A stretch of DNA of 64,000 nt from Clostridia bacterium (lineage in GTDB: Bacteria; Bacillota; Clostridia; Oscillospirales; Acutalibacteraceae): the NCBI GenBank assembly GCA_017397105.1, contig JAFQKF010000033.1:62001-126000 (forward strand), in the 5' to 3' direction. This document shows positions 25,254 to 33,665 of this stretch, piece after piece (position 1 is the stretch's first letter; each line of letters begins with the position of its first letter). A program made the translations under genes and the position numbers. The notes below the pieces were generated by a model. The model was not told where the DNA came from. It did no database searches and saw nothing but the letters and a program-made list of their open reading frames with translations.

Positions 25254-26567
25254 ATGCCAAGAGATGATGACAGAAAGGAAAGACCGGTTATCTGTTCATT
25301 CTGCCATAAAACGCAGGAGCAGGTAGATAAGCTCATTGCAGGTCCGGGTGTTTACATTTGTGACGAATGCATTGAGCTTTGCCAATCAATTCTTGATTCG
25401 GAACCGGCTTCACCCAACAGGCACCGCTCGGATTTCAGAGTAGATAACCTCCCGAAGCCTAAGGAAATCAAGGCAAAACTTGATGAGTACGTTATAGGTC
25501 AGAATGAGGCGAAGATGTCGCTGAGCGTTGCCGTGTATAACCACTATAAAAGAGTCGGCATGATTAACAACTCCGACGTGGAAATTCAGAAGAGTAACAT
25601 TCTTCTTCTTGGCCCCACGGGTGTCGGTAAAACAATGCTTGCTCAGACTCTGGCAAAAATACTTGACGTTCCCTTTGCTATCGCCGATGCTACCACTCTT
25701 ACCGAAGCAGGCTACGTTGGTGAGGACGTAGAGAATATTCTTCTCAGGCTCATCCAGGCGGCAGATTTCGATATCGAAAGAGCTGAGCGCGGAATTATCT
25801 ATATAGATGAAATAGATAAGATAGCAAGAAAGAGCGAAAACCCCTCAATTACCAGGGACGTTAGCGGCGAAGGCGTTCAGCAGGCGTTGCTTAAGATAAT
25901 TGAAGGTACTGTTTCCAACGTTCCTCCTCAGGGCGGCAGAAAGCACCCTCAGCAGGAATTCATTCAGGTGAATACGTCAAATATCCTCTTTATTTGCGGC
26001 GGCGCATTTGACGGAATTGAAAAGATTATTGAGAAGCGTGTCGGCGGCTCTGCTCTTGGCTTTGAAACAAAAATCCGAACCAAGGCAGACCTTGAAAAGG
26101 AGAATCTGCTTTCAAAGGCCATTCATCAGGATTTGGTTCGTTTCGGAATCATTCCCGAGCTGGTGGGCAGACTTCCTGTTATTGCCGCTCTCAATGAGCT
26201 TGATAAAAATGCTCTTGTGCGCATAATGACTGAGCCTAAGAATGCTCTTATAAAGCAGTACAAGGCTCTGTTTGCAGCGGATGAAGTTGAGCTTGATTTC
26301 GATATGTCCGCAATTGAGGCGATGGCAGAAAAGACGCTTGAAAAGAAAACCGGCGCAAGAGGACTGCGCTCCATAATAGAAAGCGTATTGCTTCCCATTA
26401 TGTACGAAGTTCCTTCCAATCCCACGGTAGAGCGTGTTTGCATTACCGCAAAGTGTGTCAATGAAGGCTCTGAGCCTCTTATTGAATACAACCCCAATAA
26501 AACCCGTAAAAAACCTGCAATGCCACCCAAGGTAACACCGAGGCATTCGCAAGGTAACGCAGGTTAA
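25254..26567 (+). CDS. clpX: ATP-dependent Clp protease ATP-binding subunit ClpX
   Basis: 437 residues. An N-terminal zinc-binding domain ([24 protein letters not shown], about 14-46) precedes the AAA+ module: Walker A GPTGVGKT (about 119), pore loop GYVGED, Walker [11 protein letters not shown], and sensor 2 [11 protein letters not shown]. The [13 protein letters not shown] segment carries the ClpP-contact loop neighbourhood. It unfolds tagged proteins and passes them to ClpP. A 16-base gap with AGGAGG separates it from clpP; it ends at a strong terminator. Confidence 0.98.
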   Translation: MPRDDDRKERPVICSFCHKTQEQVDKLIAGPGVYICDECIELCQSILDSEPASPNRHRSDFRVDNLPKPKEIKAKLDEYVIGQNEAKMSLSVAVYNHYKRVGMINNSDVEIQKSNILLLGPTGVGKTMLAQTLAKILDVPFAIADATTLTEAGYVGEDVENILLRLIQAADFDIERAERGIIYIDEIDKIARKSENPSITRDVSGEGVQQALLKIIEGTVSNVPPQGGRKHPQQEFIQVNTSNILFICGGAFDGIEKIIEKRVGGSALGFETKIRTKADLEKENLLSKAIHQDLVRFGIIPELVGRLPVIAALNELDKNALVRIMTEPKNALIKQYKALFAADEVELDFDMSAIEAMAEKTLEKKTGARGLRSIIESVLLPIMYEVPSNPTVERVCITAKCVNEGSEPLIEYNPNKTRKKPAMPPKVTPRHSQGNAG

Positions 26568-26583
26568 TAAGATAAAAAAACAG

Positions 26584-26627
26584 GCCGCAGAATCCGAGCA
26601 CGAGTTCGGTTTCTGCGGCTTTTTTTA
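26584..26627 (+). terminator. Rho-independent terminator after clpX
   Basis: GCCGCAGA / TCTGCGGC stem (26584-26591 with 26612-26619), further base pairs inside, followed by seven T residues. Confidence 0.88.
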
Positions 26628-26742
26628 TGCCGAAAAAAGAAAGATTTTTGCCAGACTAAAGCGCAAATCCTGCAGTTTTCAATATGCACCTGTTGTGAAT
26701 ATTCAACCACGGTATTTTGCGAATAAAGAAACAAAAGCAGCT

Positions 26743-26845
26743 GTAAAGTTAAAAACTTTACCGTTTTAGTGCTGAATAAGAATAAAAATCAAAGTTTTCC
26801 ACTTTTTCCACAAGGTTTTCCACAGGGTAAAGATTTTTACTTTAC
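26743..26845. other. DnaA-box-like repeats between two 19-bp palindromes
   Basis: This lies in a 315-base non-coding gap between clpX and nagA. Three near-identical 9-mers stand in the same orientation: TTTTCCACT (26795), TTTTCCACA (26804) and TTTTCCACA (26816), one base from the DnaA consensus TTATCCACA. They are bracketed on the left (26743-26761) and overlapped on the right (26827-26845) by two 19-bp palindromes that share GTAAAG..CTTTAC ends. There is no dnaA or dnaN nearby, so this is not the usual origin locus. It could be a DnaA titration or regulatory site, or operators for an unknown repressor. The rest of the gap shows nothing recognisable. Confidence 0.45.
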
Positions 26846-26942
26846 AAGCATTTTTGCTGTTGAATAATGCATAAATGCATCACTTTCTGTATGTGAGATA
26901 AATGGGGCAAAATCAATTTGCAGGAAGTCTTGCAAGGTGGAA

Positions 26943-28064
26943 TTATATGGCTTTTTTGCCCTTTACAAACACTGCTTTTATACTTTGCATATCATTGGTA
27001 AGAACAAGCAAATCGGCATTCTTTCCTTCCTCAATACTGCCGGTAAAGGAGTCGGCTCCGATTGCTTTTGCAGGGTTAATGGTGCAGGATTTTACAACCT
27101 GTTTTTCGTTTACGCCGAAGCTTAAGAGATTTTTGAATTCAGCAAATATGTTCGTTGTGCTTCCGGCTATTGTGCCGTCAGCGAGCAGGGCGTCGCCGTT
27201 TTTAACAAATACTTGCTGACCGCCGAGGCTGTATTCTCCGTCAGGCATTCCGGCCGCCATCATGGAGTCGCTTATTACTATGCTTCTGTCCTCACCGAGA
27301 GCTTTCATTGTGATTCTCAAAACGGCAGGGGCAATGTGGAAACCGTCGCATATAAGCTCTGCTCTGACGTCCTCACTGTCAATTACCGCACCGGGAAGAC
27401 CGGGCTTGCGTGAGGCAAAGGGAGGCATTGCGTTGTAGAGGTGAGTTGCGTGGGTGATTCCTGCGTCGATACCTGCCTTGCCTTCCTCGTAGGTTGCATT
27501 GGAATGAGCGGCAGAAACCGTGCAGTATTCTTTTGCCTGCTTTATAAATTCTATAGCTCCGTCAACCTCAGGAGCAATGTCAACAAGCTTTACGGGGCAT
27601 ATTGAATTGAGTGTGTTGAATACTTCAATATCGGGCTTGAGTATATTCTCGGCCGCCTGAGCGCCTTTTTTAGCTTCGCAAATGAAAGGACCCTCCATAT
27701 TTATGCCGTGGATATAAGCGCCCTTTTCGTTGCCCATTGTGTCAGCAACGTAAGAGAAGGCTTTTTTCAGGCTTTCAACGTCAATTGTCATTGAGGTGGG
27801 GCAGAATGACGTTACACCGTTTGTAACGAGCCATTCCGACATTTTTGCGGCAGATTCGGGGTTGCCGCCTGTTGTATCATAACCGACGCAGCCGTGAGTG
27901 TGTATATCAATAAATCCGGGAAGAATAACGCAACCGCTGAAATCGTATTCATCAGCACCCGAAAGATTCTCGCCGATTGTTTTGATTTTACCGTTTTCTA
28001 CTTCGATATCAGCTCTGATTTTTTCAAAATCAGCATTGTAAATATAAGCGTTTTTAAGAATCAT
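26943..28064 (-). CDS. nagA: N-acetylglucosamine-6-phosphate deacetylase
   Basis: 373 residues, normal length. Amidohydrolase motifs: PGFIDIHTHGCVGYD near residue 60, GINMEGPFI (Glu metal ligand), AAHSNATYEEG, THLYNAMPPF (His) and the catalytic Asp in VISDSMMAAGMPDG. It converts GlcNAc-6-phosphate to glucosamine-6-phosphate, the first step of amino-sugar catabolism and cell-wall recycling. Start 28064 has GAGAGG upstream; the open frame continues further but only by reading across proS. No nagB is nearby. It follows the proS terminator at close distance, so read-through or an internal promoter must serve it. Confidence 0.95.
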   Translation of the reverse strand: MILKNAYIYNADFEKIRADIEVENGKIKTIGENLSGADEYDFSGCVILPGFIDIHTHGCVGYDTTGGNPESAAKMSEWLVTNGVTSFCPTSMTIDVESLKKAFSYVADTMGNEKGAYIHGINMEGPFICEAKKGAQAAENILKPDIEVFNTLNSICPVKLVDIAPEVDGAIEFIKQAKEYCTVSAAHSNATYEEGKAGIDAGITHATHLYNAMPPFASRKPGLPGAVIDSEDVRAELICDGFHIAPAVLRITMKALGEDRSIVISDSMMAAGMPDGEYSLGGQQVFVKNGDALLADGTIAGSTTNIFAEFKNLLSFGVNEKQVVKSCTINPAKAIGADSFTGSIEEGKNADLLVLTNDMQSIKAVFVKGKKAI

Positions 28065-28079
28065 TTTATTATACCTCTC

Positions 28080-28109
28080 AATTAAAACAAGGGGCTGTGA
28101 CAGCCCCTT
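28080..28109 (-). terminator. Terminator between proS and nagA
   Basis: AAGGGGCTG / CAGCCCCTT with a 3-base loop, followed on the minus strand by GTTTTAATT. Confidence 0.75.
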
Positions 28110-28125
28110 GAAGTTAAAAACATTA

Positions 28126-29562
28126 TTAATATGCCTTGCCCCAGTAGAGCATGTGCTTTGCAGGCTTGCCGCAGCAAACGCAGGTATCGGTAATTGCTTC
28201 CTGCTCAAAGGGGATGCAACGTGAAGTAACGCCGGCAACTTCCTTGAGTTTTTCTTCGCAAGCAAGCTCGCCGCACCACATGGCTTTGATGAATCCGGGG
28301 CGGTTGGTGGCGTTTTCAATCATCTCATCAAGGTTGGAAACGGTGTAAGTCATTTCTTCTCTGCGATCAAGAGCTTTCTGATAGAGAGCGTCATGGAGAG
28401 CCTTAAGGTGAGCGGTAATCTCCTCCTCAAGCGAATCAAGGCTTACAAAGGACTTTTCACGGTTATCTCTGCGTACAAGAACGCACTGATTCTTTTCGAT
28501 ATCCTTAGGACCGATCTCAAGGCGGAGGGGAACACCCTTCATCTCGTATTCGGCAAATTTCCAACCGGCTGAATTGTCGGAAAGGTCAAGCTTAACTCTG
28601 AAGCCCTTCTGAAGACGCTCGCAAAGCTCCTGAGCCTTTTCGGTGACGCCGGGCTTGTGAGTGGCGATGGGAACAATTACAACCTGAACGGGAGCAACAG
28701 CAGGGGGGAGAACAAGGCCGTTATCGTCACCGTGGGTCATGATGATAGCGCCGATGATGCGGCTGCTCATGCCCCATGAGGTCTGGTGAGGATACTGGAT
28801 TGTATTCTCTCTGCCGGTAAAGGTGATGTTGAAAGCGTGTGAGAATCCGTCACCGAAATAGTGTGAGGTACCGCTCTGAAGAGCTTTACCGTCGTGCATA
28901 AGAGCTTCAATAGTGTAGGTGGATTCTGCACCTGCGAACTTTTCTTTATCGGTCTTCTTGCCCTTTACAACGGGGATTGCAAGACTCTGCTCGCAGAAAT
29001 CGGCGTAAACGTTGAGCATACGCTCGGTTTCTTCGATAGCTTCTTCAGCGGTTTCGTGCATGGTGTGACCCTCCTGCCAGAAGAACTCCATGGTTCTCAG
29101 GAAGGGGCGTGTGGTCTTTTCCCAGCGGACAACCGAACACCACTGATTGTAGAGCTTGGGAAGGTCTTTATATGAATGGATGACTTCACTGTAATGGTCG
29201 CAGAACAAGGTTTCAGAAGTCGGGCGTACGCAAAGACGCTCCTGAAGCTTCTCTTCACCGCCGTGAGTAACCCATGCAACCTCGGGAGCGAAGCCTTCAA
29301 CGTGGTCCTTTTCCTTCTGAAGGAGACTCTCGGGTATAAACATAGGCATCATGACATTTTCGTGACCTGTTGCCTTGAAACGTGAATCAAGGTCATTGCG
29401 GATATTTTCCCAAAGGGCGGTGCCGTAGGGTCTGATAACCATGCAGCCGCGGACACCTGAGTAGGAAGCAAGCTCTGCTTTTTTAACTACGTCGGTGTAC
29501 CATTTGGCAAAATCTTCATCCATTGAGGTGATTTCTTTTACGAGTTTGTTCTGATCGGCCAA
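28126..29562 (-). CDS. proS: Prolyl-tRNA synthetase, eukaryote/archaeal-type (short form)
   Basis: 478 residues, much shorter than the roughly 570-residue bacterial type with an editing insertion. Class II motifs are present: motif 2 around [27 protein letters not shown], preceded by [14 protein letters not shown], and motif 3 in [17 protein letters not shown]. An anticodon-binding domain and a C-terminal zinc-type segment ([17 protein letters not shown]) with a terminal tyrosine mark the eukaryote-like ProS. The start is the TTG at 29562, after GAAAGGAAG, giving a protein that begins where the homology begins; the longer frame upstream runs through acpP in another frame. It follows acpP by 37 bases without a terminator. 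Confidence 0.95.
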   Translation of the reverse strand: MADQNKLVKEITSMDEDFAKWYTDVVKKAELASYSGVRGCMVIRPYGTALWENIRNDLDSRFKATGHENVMMPMFIPESLLQKEKDHVEGFAPEVAWVTHGGEEKLQERLCVRPTSETLFCDHYSEVIHSYKDLPKLYNQWCSVVRWEKTTRPFLRTMEFFWQEGHTMHETAEEAIEETERMLNVYADFCEQSLAIPVVKGKKTDKEKFAGAESTYTIEALMHDGKALQSGTSHYFGDGFSHAFNITFTGRENTIQYPHQTSWGMSSRIIGAIIMTHGDDNGLVLPPAVAPVQVVIVPIATHKPGVTEKAQELCERLQKGFRVKLDLSDNSAGWKFAEYEMKGVPLRLEIGPKDIEKNQCVLVRRDNREKSFVSLDSLEEEITAHLKALHDALYQKALDRREEMTYTVSNLDEMIENATNRPGFIKAMWCGELACEEKLKEVAGVTSRCIPFEQEAITDTCVCCGKPAKHMLYWGKAY

Positions 29563-29599
29563 AACTGATAACTTCCTTTCGGTAAAACTGAGAATAAGA

Positions 29600-29827
29600 T
29601 TAGGTGTTGTCCTCAACAAAGCGAACCATATCGCCAACGGTCTTGATGGTTTCAAGAGCGTCGTCATTGAGCTCGATGTCAAATTCATCTTCGATTGACA
29701 TAGCAAGGTCAACGAGGTCAAGGCTGTCTGCGCCGAGGTCGGAGGTGATGGAAGCGTCAAGAGTGATGATGCTTTCGTCTACTTCAAGCTGTTCTGTAAC
29801 GATCTTCTTAATTTTTTCAAATACCAT
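29600..29827 (-). CDS. acpP: Acyl carrier protein
   Basis: 75 residues, acidic, four-helix ACP. The phosphopantetheine serine is in [10 protein letters not shown] (the DSL motif, about residue 35). It carries acyl chains for fatty-acid synthesis. AAAGGAG lies 9 bases before the start. No other fatty-acid gene is nearby; it is co-directional with proS, an uncommon partnership. Confidence 0.96.
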   Translation of the reverse strand: MVFEKIKKIVTEQLEVDESIITLDASITSDLGADSLDLVDLAMSIEDEFDIELNDDALETIKTVGDMVRFVEDNT

Positions 29828-29980
29828 GATAATAACTCCTTTTTATAATTTGTTTATTGATTTGGTAGTTTAATAAATTAAGCAATAATAGCTCTTAAAT
29901 TATATTATTAATATTTAAAGGATTTGTCAATAGCAAGTTTGATAATATTTTAAAAACTTATTACTTTCTTAATAAATAAC

Positions 29981-30010
29981 AGAATAAACGAAGCGGAGCA
30001 AAAGATACTA
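29981..30010 (+). promoter_or_regulatory. Sigma-G-like promoter for spoVAE
   Basis: AGAATA (29981-29986), 17 bases, GATACTA (30004-30010). Each hexamer differs by one base from the Bacillus sigma-G pattern (TGAATA / CATACTA). SpoVA genes are forespore sigma-G targets, which agrees. Pattern match only. Confidence 0.4.
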
Positions 30011-30040
30011 AAAGTAAATAAGAGTGAAACGGAGAGAATT

Positions 30041-30406
30041 ATGGAGATTTTTCTCAATCTTGCCAAGGCTTTTCTTGTTGGCGGAGTAATATGTGTTGCA
30101 GGCCAGATACTCCTTGACCTGACAAAGCTGACCCCCGGAAGAATCCTTGTGATGTTTGTTACGGCAGGCGTTGTGCTCACCGGTGTGGGTCTTTACGGTC
30201 CGCTTGTTGAATGGGCAGGTGCAGGGGCAACAGTGCCGCTTACGGGCTTCGGCTACGCAATGGCAAACGGAGTAAAGGAGGCTGTTGCAAAAGACGGCTT
30301 GCTCGGGGTAATAACCGGACCGCTTACCGCATCAAGTGCAGGAATTACGGCGGCGGTGATGAGCGGACTTATAGCGTCGTTTCTGGCTAAGCCCAAGGAA
30401 AAATAA
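30041..30406 (+). CDS. spoVAE: Stage V sporulation protein AE
   Basis: 121 residues with about four membrane helices. The family pattern GGVICVAGQILLDLTKLTPGRILV, then GLYGPLVEWAGAGATVPLTGFGYAMANGVKEA, is diagnostic of SpoVAE (SpoVAEB). It forms part of the inner spore membrane channel that moves dipicolinic acid in sporulation and germination. SpoVAC and SpoVAD, normally adjacent, are not encoded here, so the gene is detached from its operon. The start has CGGAGAG upstream; it ends at a strong hairpin. Confidence 0.92.
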   Translation: MEIFLNLAKAFLVGGVICVAGQILLDLTKLTPGRILVMFVTAGVVLTGVGLYGPLVEWAGAGATVPLTGFGYAMANGVKEAVAKDGLLGVITGPLTASSAGITAAVMSGLIASFLAKPKEK

Positions 30407-30437
30407 AAAACACGGGGTGAAAACACTCCGTGTTTTT
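30405..30437. terminator. Bidirectional terminator after spoVAE
   Basis: A stem of about 13 bp (AAAAACACGGGGTG / CACTCCGTGTTTTT) with A-tract and T-tract flanks; it can also end the convergent small-protein gene. Confidence 0.88.
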
Positions 30438-30456
30438 GCAGCGGTTTGAAATTTTG

Positions 30457-30618
30457 TTATGCTTCGCAGCAGGAGCAGGAAACGTAATTTTCCTCGTTGT
30501 CAGCTTCAGCCTTTTTCTTATCAGAGATTTTCTTGATAAGGAAATAAGCGCCTGCAACTACGCCTGCGATAGCGAGAACGATAGCAATAACCTTGAGAAC
30601 CTTCTTGAAGCAATCCAT
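30457..30618 (-). CDS. 53-residue single-pass membrane protein, Cys-rich tail
   Basis: A short gene with good signals: GGAGG 7 bases before the ATG, a 53-residue product and a downstream terminator. It begins MDCFKKVLK, has one hydrophobic helix (about 8-28, rich in Val, Ile, Ala, Gly), a basic stretch (IKKISDKKK), an acidic patch, and ends in CSCCEA. This resembles the tiny one-helix proteins common in Ruminococcaceae, whose function is unknown. The four clustered cysteines near the C-terminus could bind metal. Confidence 0.72.
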   Translation of the reverse strand: MDCFKKVLKVIAIVLAIAGVVAGAYFLIKKISDKKKAEADNEENYVSCSCCEA

Positions 30619-30694
30619 TTTTTTACCTCCGTTGATAAGTGTTAAAAATTTATCATTCTAATTATACACTTAAAAGGGATGTTTGTCAATAAAT

Positions 30695-30725
30695 TTTAAC
30701 GGCCGCAGCCAAAAAACTGCAGCCG
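30695..30725 (-). terminator. Terminator after rpsT
   Basis: On the minus strand CGGCTGCAG pairs with CTGCGGCCG (one G-T pair) around a T-rich loop, followed by TTAAAATTT; a modest terminator. Confidence 0.65.
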
Positions 30726-30749
30726 AAAAGCATAGGATTCTTTGTTAAC

Positions 30750-31007
30750 TTATGCCTCGTTGAGAAGCTTAGCGAGAGCAGACTTCTTGTGAGCAGCGTT
30801 GTTCTTATGAATAAGACCCTTTGCTGCAGCCTGGTCAACCTTCTTTATAGCAAGATTTACAAGCTCGGGAGCATCTGCTGACTTAGCTGCTACAGCAGCG
30901 TTTGCCTTTTTGATAGCGGTCTTGAGAGCTGTGTTGCGGGACTTGTTTCTTGCAGCCTTAGTCTTGTTGACGATAACGCGCTTCTTTGCTGACTTAATGT
31001 TGGGCAT
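30750..31007 (-). CDS. rpsT: 30S ribosomal protein S20
   Basis: 85 residues, Lys/Ala-rich, with the S20 start MPNIKSAKKRV and the KGLIHKNNAAHKKSALAKLL ending. S20 binds 16S rRNA in early 30S assembly. AAAGGAGG stands 8 bases before the start. It is transcribed on its own, divergent from gpr, as in many Firmicutes where rpsT and gpr are neighbours. Confidence 0.97.
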   Translation of the reverse strand: MPNIKSAKKRVIVNKTKAARNKSRNTALKTAIKKANAAVAAKSADAPELVNLAIKKVDQAAAKGLIHKNNAAHKKSALAKLLNEA

Positions 31008-31039
31008 CGTGACACCTCCTTTGTGTTGTACAGGTGATT

Positions 31040-31068
31040 ATAATATCACAGTTTTTTTACAATTGCAA
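31040..31068 (-). promoter_or_regulatory. Sigma-A promoter for rpsT
   Basis: Minus-strand TTGCAA (31068-31063) and TATTAT (31045-31040) with a 17-base spacer. Confidence 0.7.
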
Positions 31069-31169
31069 GAAATATTCAAAAAATATTTGAATTCAGCTTA
31101 AAATATAATACTAAATTGCTTTGAAAAAATCAAGCTTTTTTTAAAATAATATGCCGGGAGATTAAAAAT

Positions 31170-32006
31170 ATGGATTTCAGAACAGATTTGACCCTCGAAA
31201 GGCGTGAAATTTTAGGGAAAAACACACCTGACGGGGTGCATTACGAGTGTGAGGAGAAACGCGGAGCAAGGATAACCCGCATTCAGGTTACGGATTCTGA
31301 TTCCGCAAAAGCAATAGGAAAGCCGATAGGTAAGTATATAACGGTGGAGGTTGAGCCGTTTTACAGACAGGCTCAGTTGATAGATTCGGGTGCGCTTGAG
31401 GCACTTACACAGGAGCTTCGGGATATTTTCCCTGAGCAGGGTCACGTGCTTGTGGCGGGGCTCGGGAATACTGAAATCACGCCTGATGCCTTCGGACCCA
31501 AATGCGCCGCAATGCTTTTGCCAACACGGCATATTGAAGCTGAGCTTGCAAAATCGCTGGGGCTCGGAAGCCTGAGATGTGTTTCTGCGTTTTGTGCAGG
31601 GGTGCTCGGCGAAACGGGGATAGAATCCGCTGAGGCAATAGCGGGAATTGTTTCAAAAATAAAGCCCGATATGGTGGTGGCGGTTGATGCTCTTGCGGCA
31701 AGGGAGGTTTCAAGGCTCGGCTGCACCGTGCAGATATCGGATACAGGCATCATACCGGGGTCGGGGGTCGGAAACTCACGGGCTTTGATTGATTCTGACG
31801 TGTTGGGCGTGCCTGTTTTTTCTTTGGGTGTGCCTACGGTTATAAATGCGTCTGCGCTGGGCGGCGGTGAATGCGGCGATATGGTTGTAACGCCAAGGGA
31901 GATAGATTTGCTTATTGAGAGGGCGTCAAAATTTTCCGCTCTCGCTCTCAACTGTGCTTTTCAGCCGCATCTGAGTGCAGAGGATATATTGATTCTTACC
32001 TCCTGA
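31170..32006 (+). CDS. gpr: Spore germination endopeptidase GPR
   Basis: 278 residues. RTDLTLERRE at the N-terminus is the family pattern around the propeptide site. The core carries VAGLGNTEITPDAFGP and VVAVDALAARE, which contain the two conserved aspartates of this A25 family, and SDTGIIPGSGVGN. GPR degrades the small acid-soluble DNA-binding proteins when spores germinate. It is shorter than the Bacillus enzyme (about 370) but complete at both ends. It is paired with spoIIP, as in B. subtilis. Confidence 0.95.
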   Translation: MDFRTDLTLERREILGKNTPDGVHYECEEKRGARITRIQVTDSDSAKAIGKPIGKYITVEVEPFYRQAQLIDSGALEALTQELRDIFPEQGHVLVAGLGNTEITPDAFGPKCAAMLLPTRHIEAELAKSLGLGSLRCVSAFCAGVLGETGIESAEAIAGIVSKIKPDMVVAVDALAAREVSRLGCTVQISDTGIIPGSGVGNSRALIDSDVLGVPVFSLGVPTVINASALGGGECGDMVVTPREIDLLIERASKFSALALNCAFQPHLSAEDILILTS

Positions 32007-32010
32007 TAAA

Positions 32011-32044
32011 TGCAAAAAAGCAGACCCTTCGGCCTGCTTTCTGC
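32011..32044 (+). terminator. Hairpin after gpr
   Basis: TGCAAAAAAGCAG with CTGCTTTCTGCA forms a stem with a GC-rich loop; the T-tract is short, so this may be a weak terminator. The rest of the 250-base gap to spoIIP is AT-rich with no other gene. Confidence 0.5.
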
Positions 32045-32206
32045 ATGAGTGGAACAAAAAAATGAAAAGGAAGTAATATCACAATAAAAGATTTTTAACA
32101 CTTGAATTGTCCATATTATAACTCCAAATTCAGAGTATTTCAATTTCAAAAGATTTACAAAAAGATACAAAAGTGTTACAAAAACGCATCATGGTCAGGC
32201 TGATTC

Positions 32207-32236
32207 TGCATTTTACCGCCCCCGGTAACATATATA
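32207..32236 (+). promoter_or_regulatory. Possible sigma-E promoter for spoIIP
   Basis: TGCATTTT (32207-32214), 14 bases, CATATATA (32229-32236). Partial fit to GTCATATT / CATACAAT; spoIIP is a sigma-E gene in Bacillus. Confidence 0.3.
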
Positions 32237-32260
32237 TTATGTATGTCAGGGGGGATGAGG

Positions 32261-33361
32261 ATGAAAAAAGCTTTTCCGTTAAGCTCGGTTTTATGCAGTG
32301 CTGTGAGTATCTGCCTCGTGCTTGCCATGTGTGTGCCGAGCGTTACGGGTAAAATTGCACTTGCCGCCGCAGGGCTTGTAATGCCTGAGGGTATGTATTC
32401 GCTTATTATGCGGGAAAAGGGAGATTCATCCGAAAAAAAGGAAAATGCACAGACAGGACAAGTGAATAACAATCGGGGATTATCGCAGAGTGTTGAGGCT
32501 TTCAGTATTCCCGAGGATGTGCTTGAAATTGAGAAAAAGTATACTGTGCTGCTCGCAAAAAGCAAGGTTGCAGGAAAAATCACAGAGAAGTTTTATACCG
32601 ATTATCAGGCTACGCACAGCTTCGGTAACGTTTTTGTAAGAAACACCACAGCTACGCAGCAATCGCTTGATATCGAAAATAAGCTTGCGAAAAAGGCGGA
32701 GCTTAAAATAGAGAATATAGCGGACCCTACAGTCCTGATTTTTCATTCACACACCTCCGAAGGGTATCAGATGACGGAGAATGAAAGCTTTTTTAAAGGC
32801 TACAAGGACAGAACCAACGATGAAAGCCGCAACGTTGTAAGAGTCGGTACGGAAATCGTGAGGGTGTTGAAAGAACACGGTATAGGCGTGATTCATGATA
32901 AGGTAATACATGATGACAGCTATTCAGGTGCATACGGTCATTCGCGAAGTACGGTTTCTCAGTATCTTGAAAAATATCCGAGCATCAGGGTTGTGATTGA
33001 TGTTCACCGTGATGCCATACATCCCTCAGATAAAGAAAAAATTGCCCCTACAGCAGTTATAAACGGTAAAAAATCCGCACAGGTGATGATTATTACGGGA
33101 GTTGAAGAGGGGAAGGTGGAGGATTTTCCTGATTGGGAAAAGAATCTGCGTTTTGCTCTTGCGCTTCAGCAGCAGGCACAGAATCAGTATGAGGGGCTGA
33201 TGCGCCCCGTTTTATTTTCGCCCAGGAAGTACAATATGGATGTGTCGCACTGCGGAATTTTGCTTGAAATGGGCAGCGATGCGAATACACTCGGGGAGGC
33301 TGTTTATGCAGGAGCGCTTGTTGCGGATTCACTTGCGAATCTGTTAAAGCAATATACTTGA
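32261..33361 (+). CDS. spoIIP: Stage II sporulation protein P (engulfment hydrolase)
   Basis: 366 residues. A membrane anchor or signal segment (about 8-35) precedes a charged linker and the SpoIIP domain (about 160-360): LIFHSHTSEGY, ESRNVVRVGTEI, RVVIDVHRDAI and ILLEMGSDANT, with the conserved His and Glu residues. SpoIIP acts with SpoIID and SpoIIM as an amidase/endopeptidase that thins septal peptidoglycan and drives engulfment. Of three in-frame ATGs, 32261 leaves the GGGGGGATGAGG ribosome site free and is chosen. It follows gpr, the usual order. Confidence 0.94.
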   Translation: MKKAFPLSSVLCSAVSICLVLAMCVPSVTGKIALAAAGLVMPEGMYSLIMREKGDSSEKKENAQTGQVNNNRGLSQSVEAFSIPEDVLEIEKKYTVLLAKSKVAGKITEKFYTDYQATHSFGNVFVRNTTATQQSLDIENKLAKKAELKIENIADPTVLIFHSHTSEGYQMTENESFFKGYKDRTNDESRNVVRVGTEIVRVLKEHGIGVIHDKVIHDDSYSGAYGHSRSTVSQYLEKYPSIRVVIDVHRDAIHPSDKEKIAPTAVINGKKSAQVMIITGVEEGKVEDFPDWEKNLRFALALQQQAQNQYEGLMRPVLFSPRKYNMDVSHCGILLEMGSDANTLGEAVYAGALVADSLANLLKQYT

Positions 33362-33377
33362 AAGAAAGAGATTTACA

Positions 33378-33665
33378 ATGAAACTTGTTAAAGCATACAT
33401 CACCGTTGTTGCGTGCGTGGCGGTTGTCGTGAGTGTTGCAGGGGCGGTGATAACGGTAAATGAAAGGACGCAGCTTATAAGCGAGGGAGAAACGGAGAGT
33501 GAGCAGGTTTTTCTTTCGCAATCCAACCGCCTTGGCGACAGCTCGGGCGAAATAGCGATTGAATTTGAAAAAATAAAAAATACGGCGGAGCAGATTTTCA
33601 GCCTTGCTCCGCCGCCTGTTAATCAGATTTATTGGTTGTGTAAAAATATCAGAGCTTGTTTTTAG
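33378..33665 (+). CDS. Small exported or membrane protein downstream of spoIIP
   Basis: 95 residues beginning MKLVKAYITVV with a hydrophobic segment (about 5-27) and then a polar, acidic tail. No family recognised. It starts 16 bases after spoIIP with only a weak ribosome site (AAAGAG). Its last third contains the hairpin that terminates the convergent gene, and its final 17 bases overlap that gene, so the real product may be shorter or the frame may be fortuitous. The upstream two thirds (signal-like helix, good codon pattern) look coding. Confidence 0.5.
   Translation: MKLVKAYITVVACVAVVVSVAGAVITVNERTQLISEGETESEQVFLSQSNRLGDSSGEIAIEFEKIKNTAEQIFSLAPPPVNQIYWLCKNIRACF
33566..33614 (-). terminator. 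Terminator of the minus-strand Fe-S gene unit
   Basis: A 10-bp GC-rich stem (CGGCGGAGCA / TGCTCCGCCG), followed on the minus strand by ATTTTTTATTTTTT. It lies inside the 3' part of the plus-strand small open frame. Confidence 0.88.

Noticed and set aside
26627-26942. Possible chromosomal origin
   Set aside because: DnaA-box-like repeats are present, but no dnaA, dnaN, rpmH or AT-rich unwinding cluster is nearby; kept only as a possible DnaA-binding or operator site.
28065-28319. N-terminal extension of nagA into proS
   Set aside because: The frame stays open but the extension reads inside proS in another frame; the ATG at 28064 has a ribosome site and starts at the homologous region.
29563-29760. 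N-terminal extension of proS into acpP
   Set aside because: The extension is out-of-frame acpP sequence; the TTG at 29562 gives the normal protein length.
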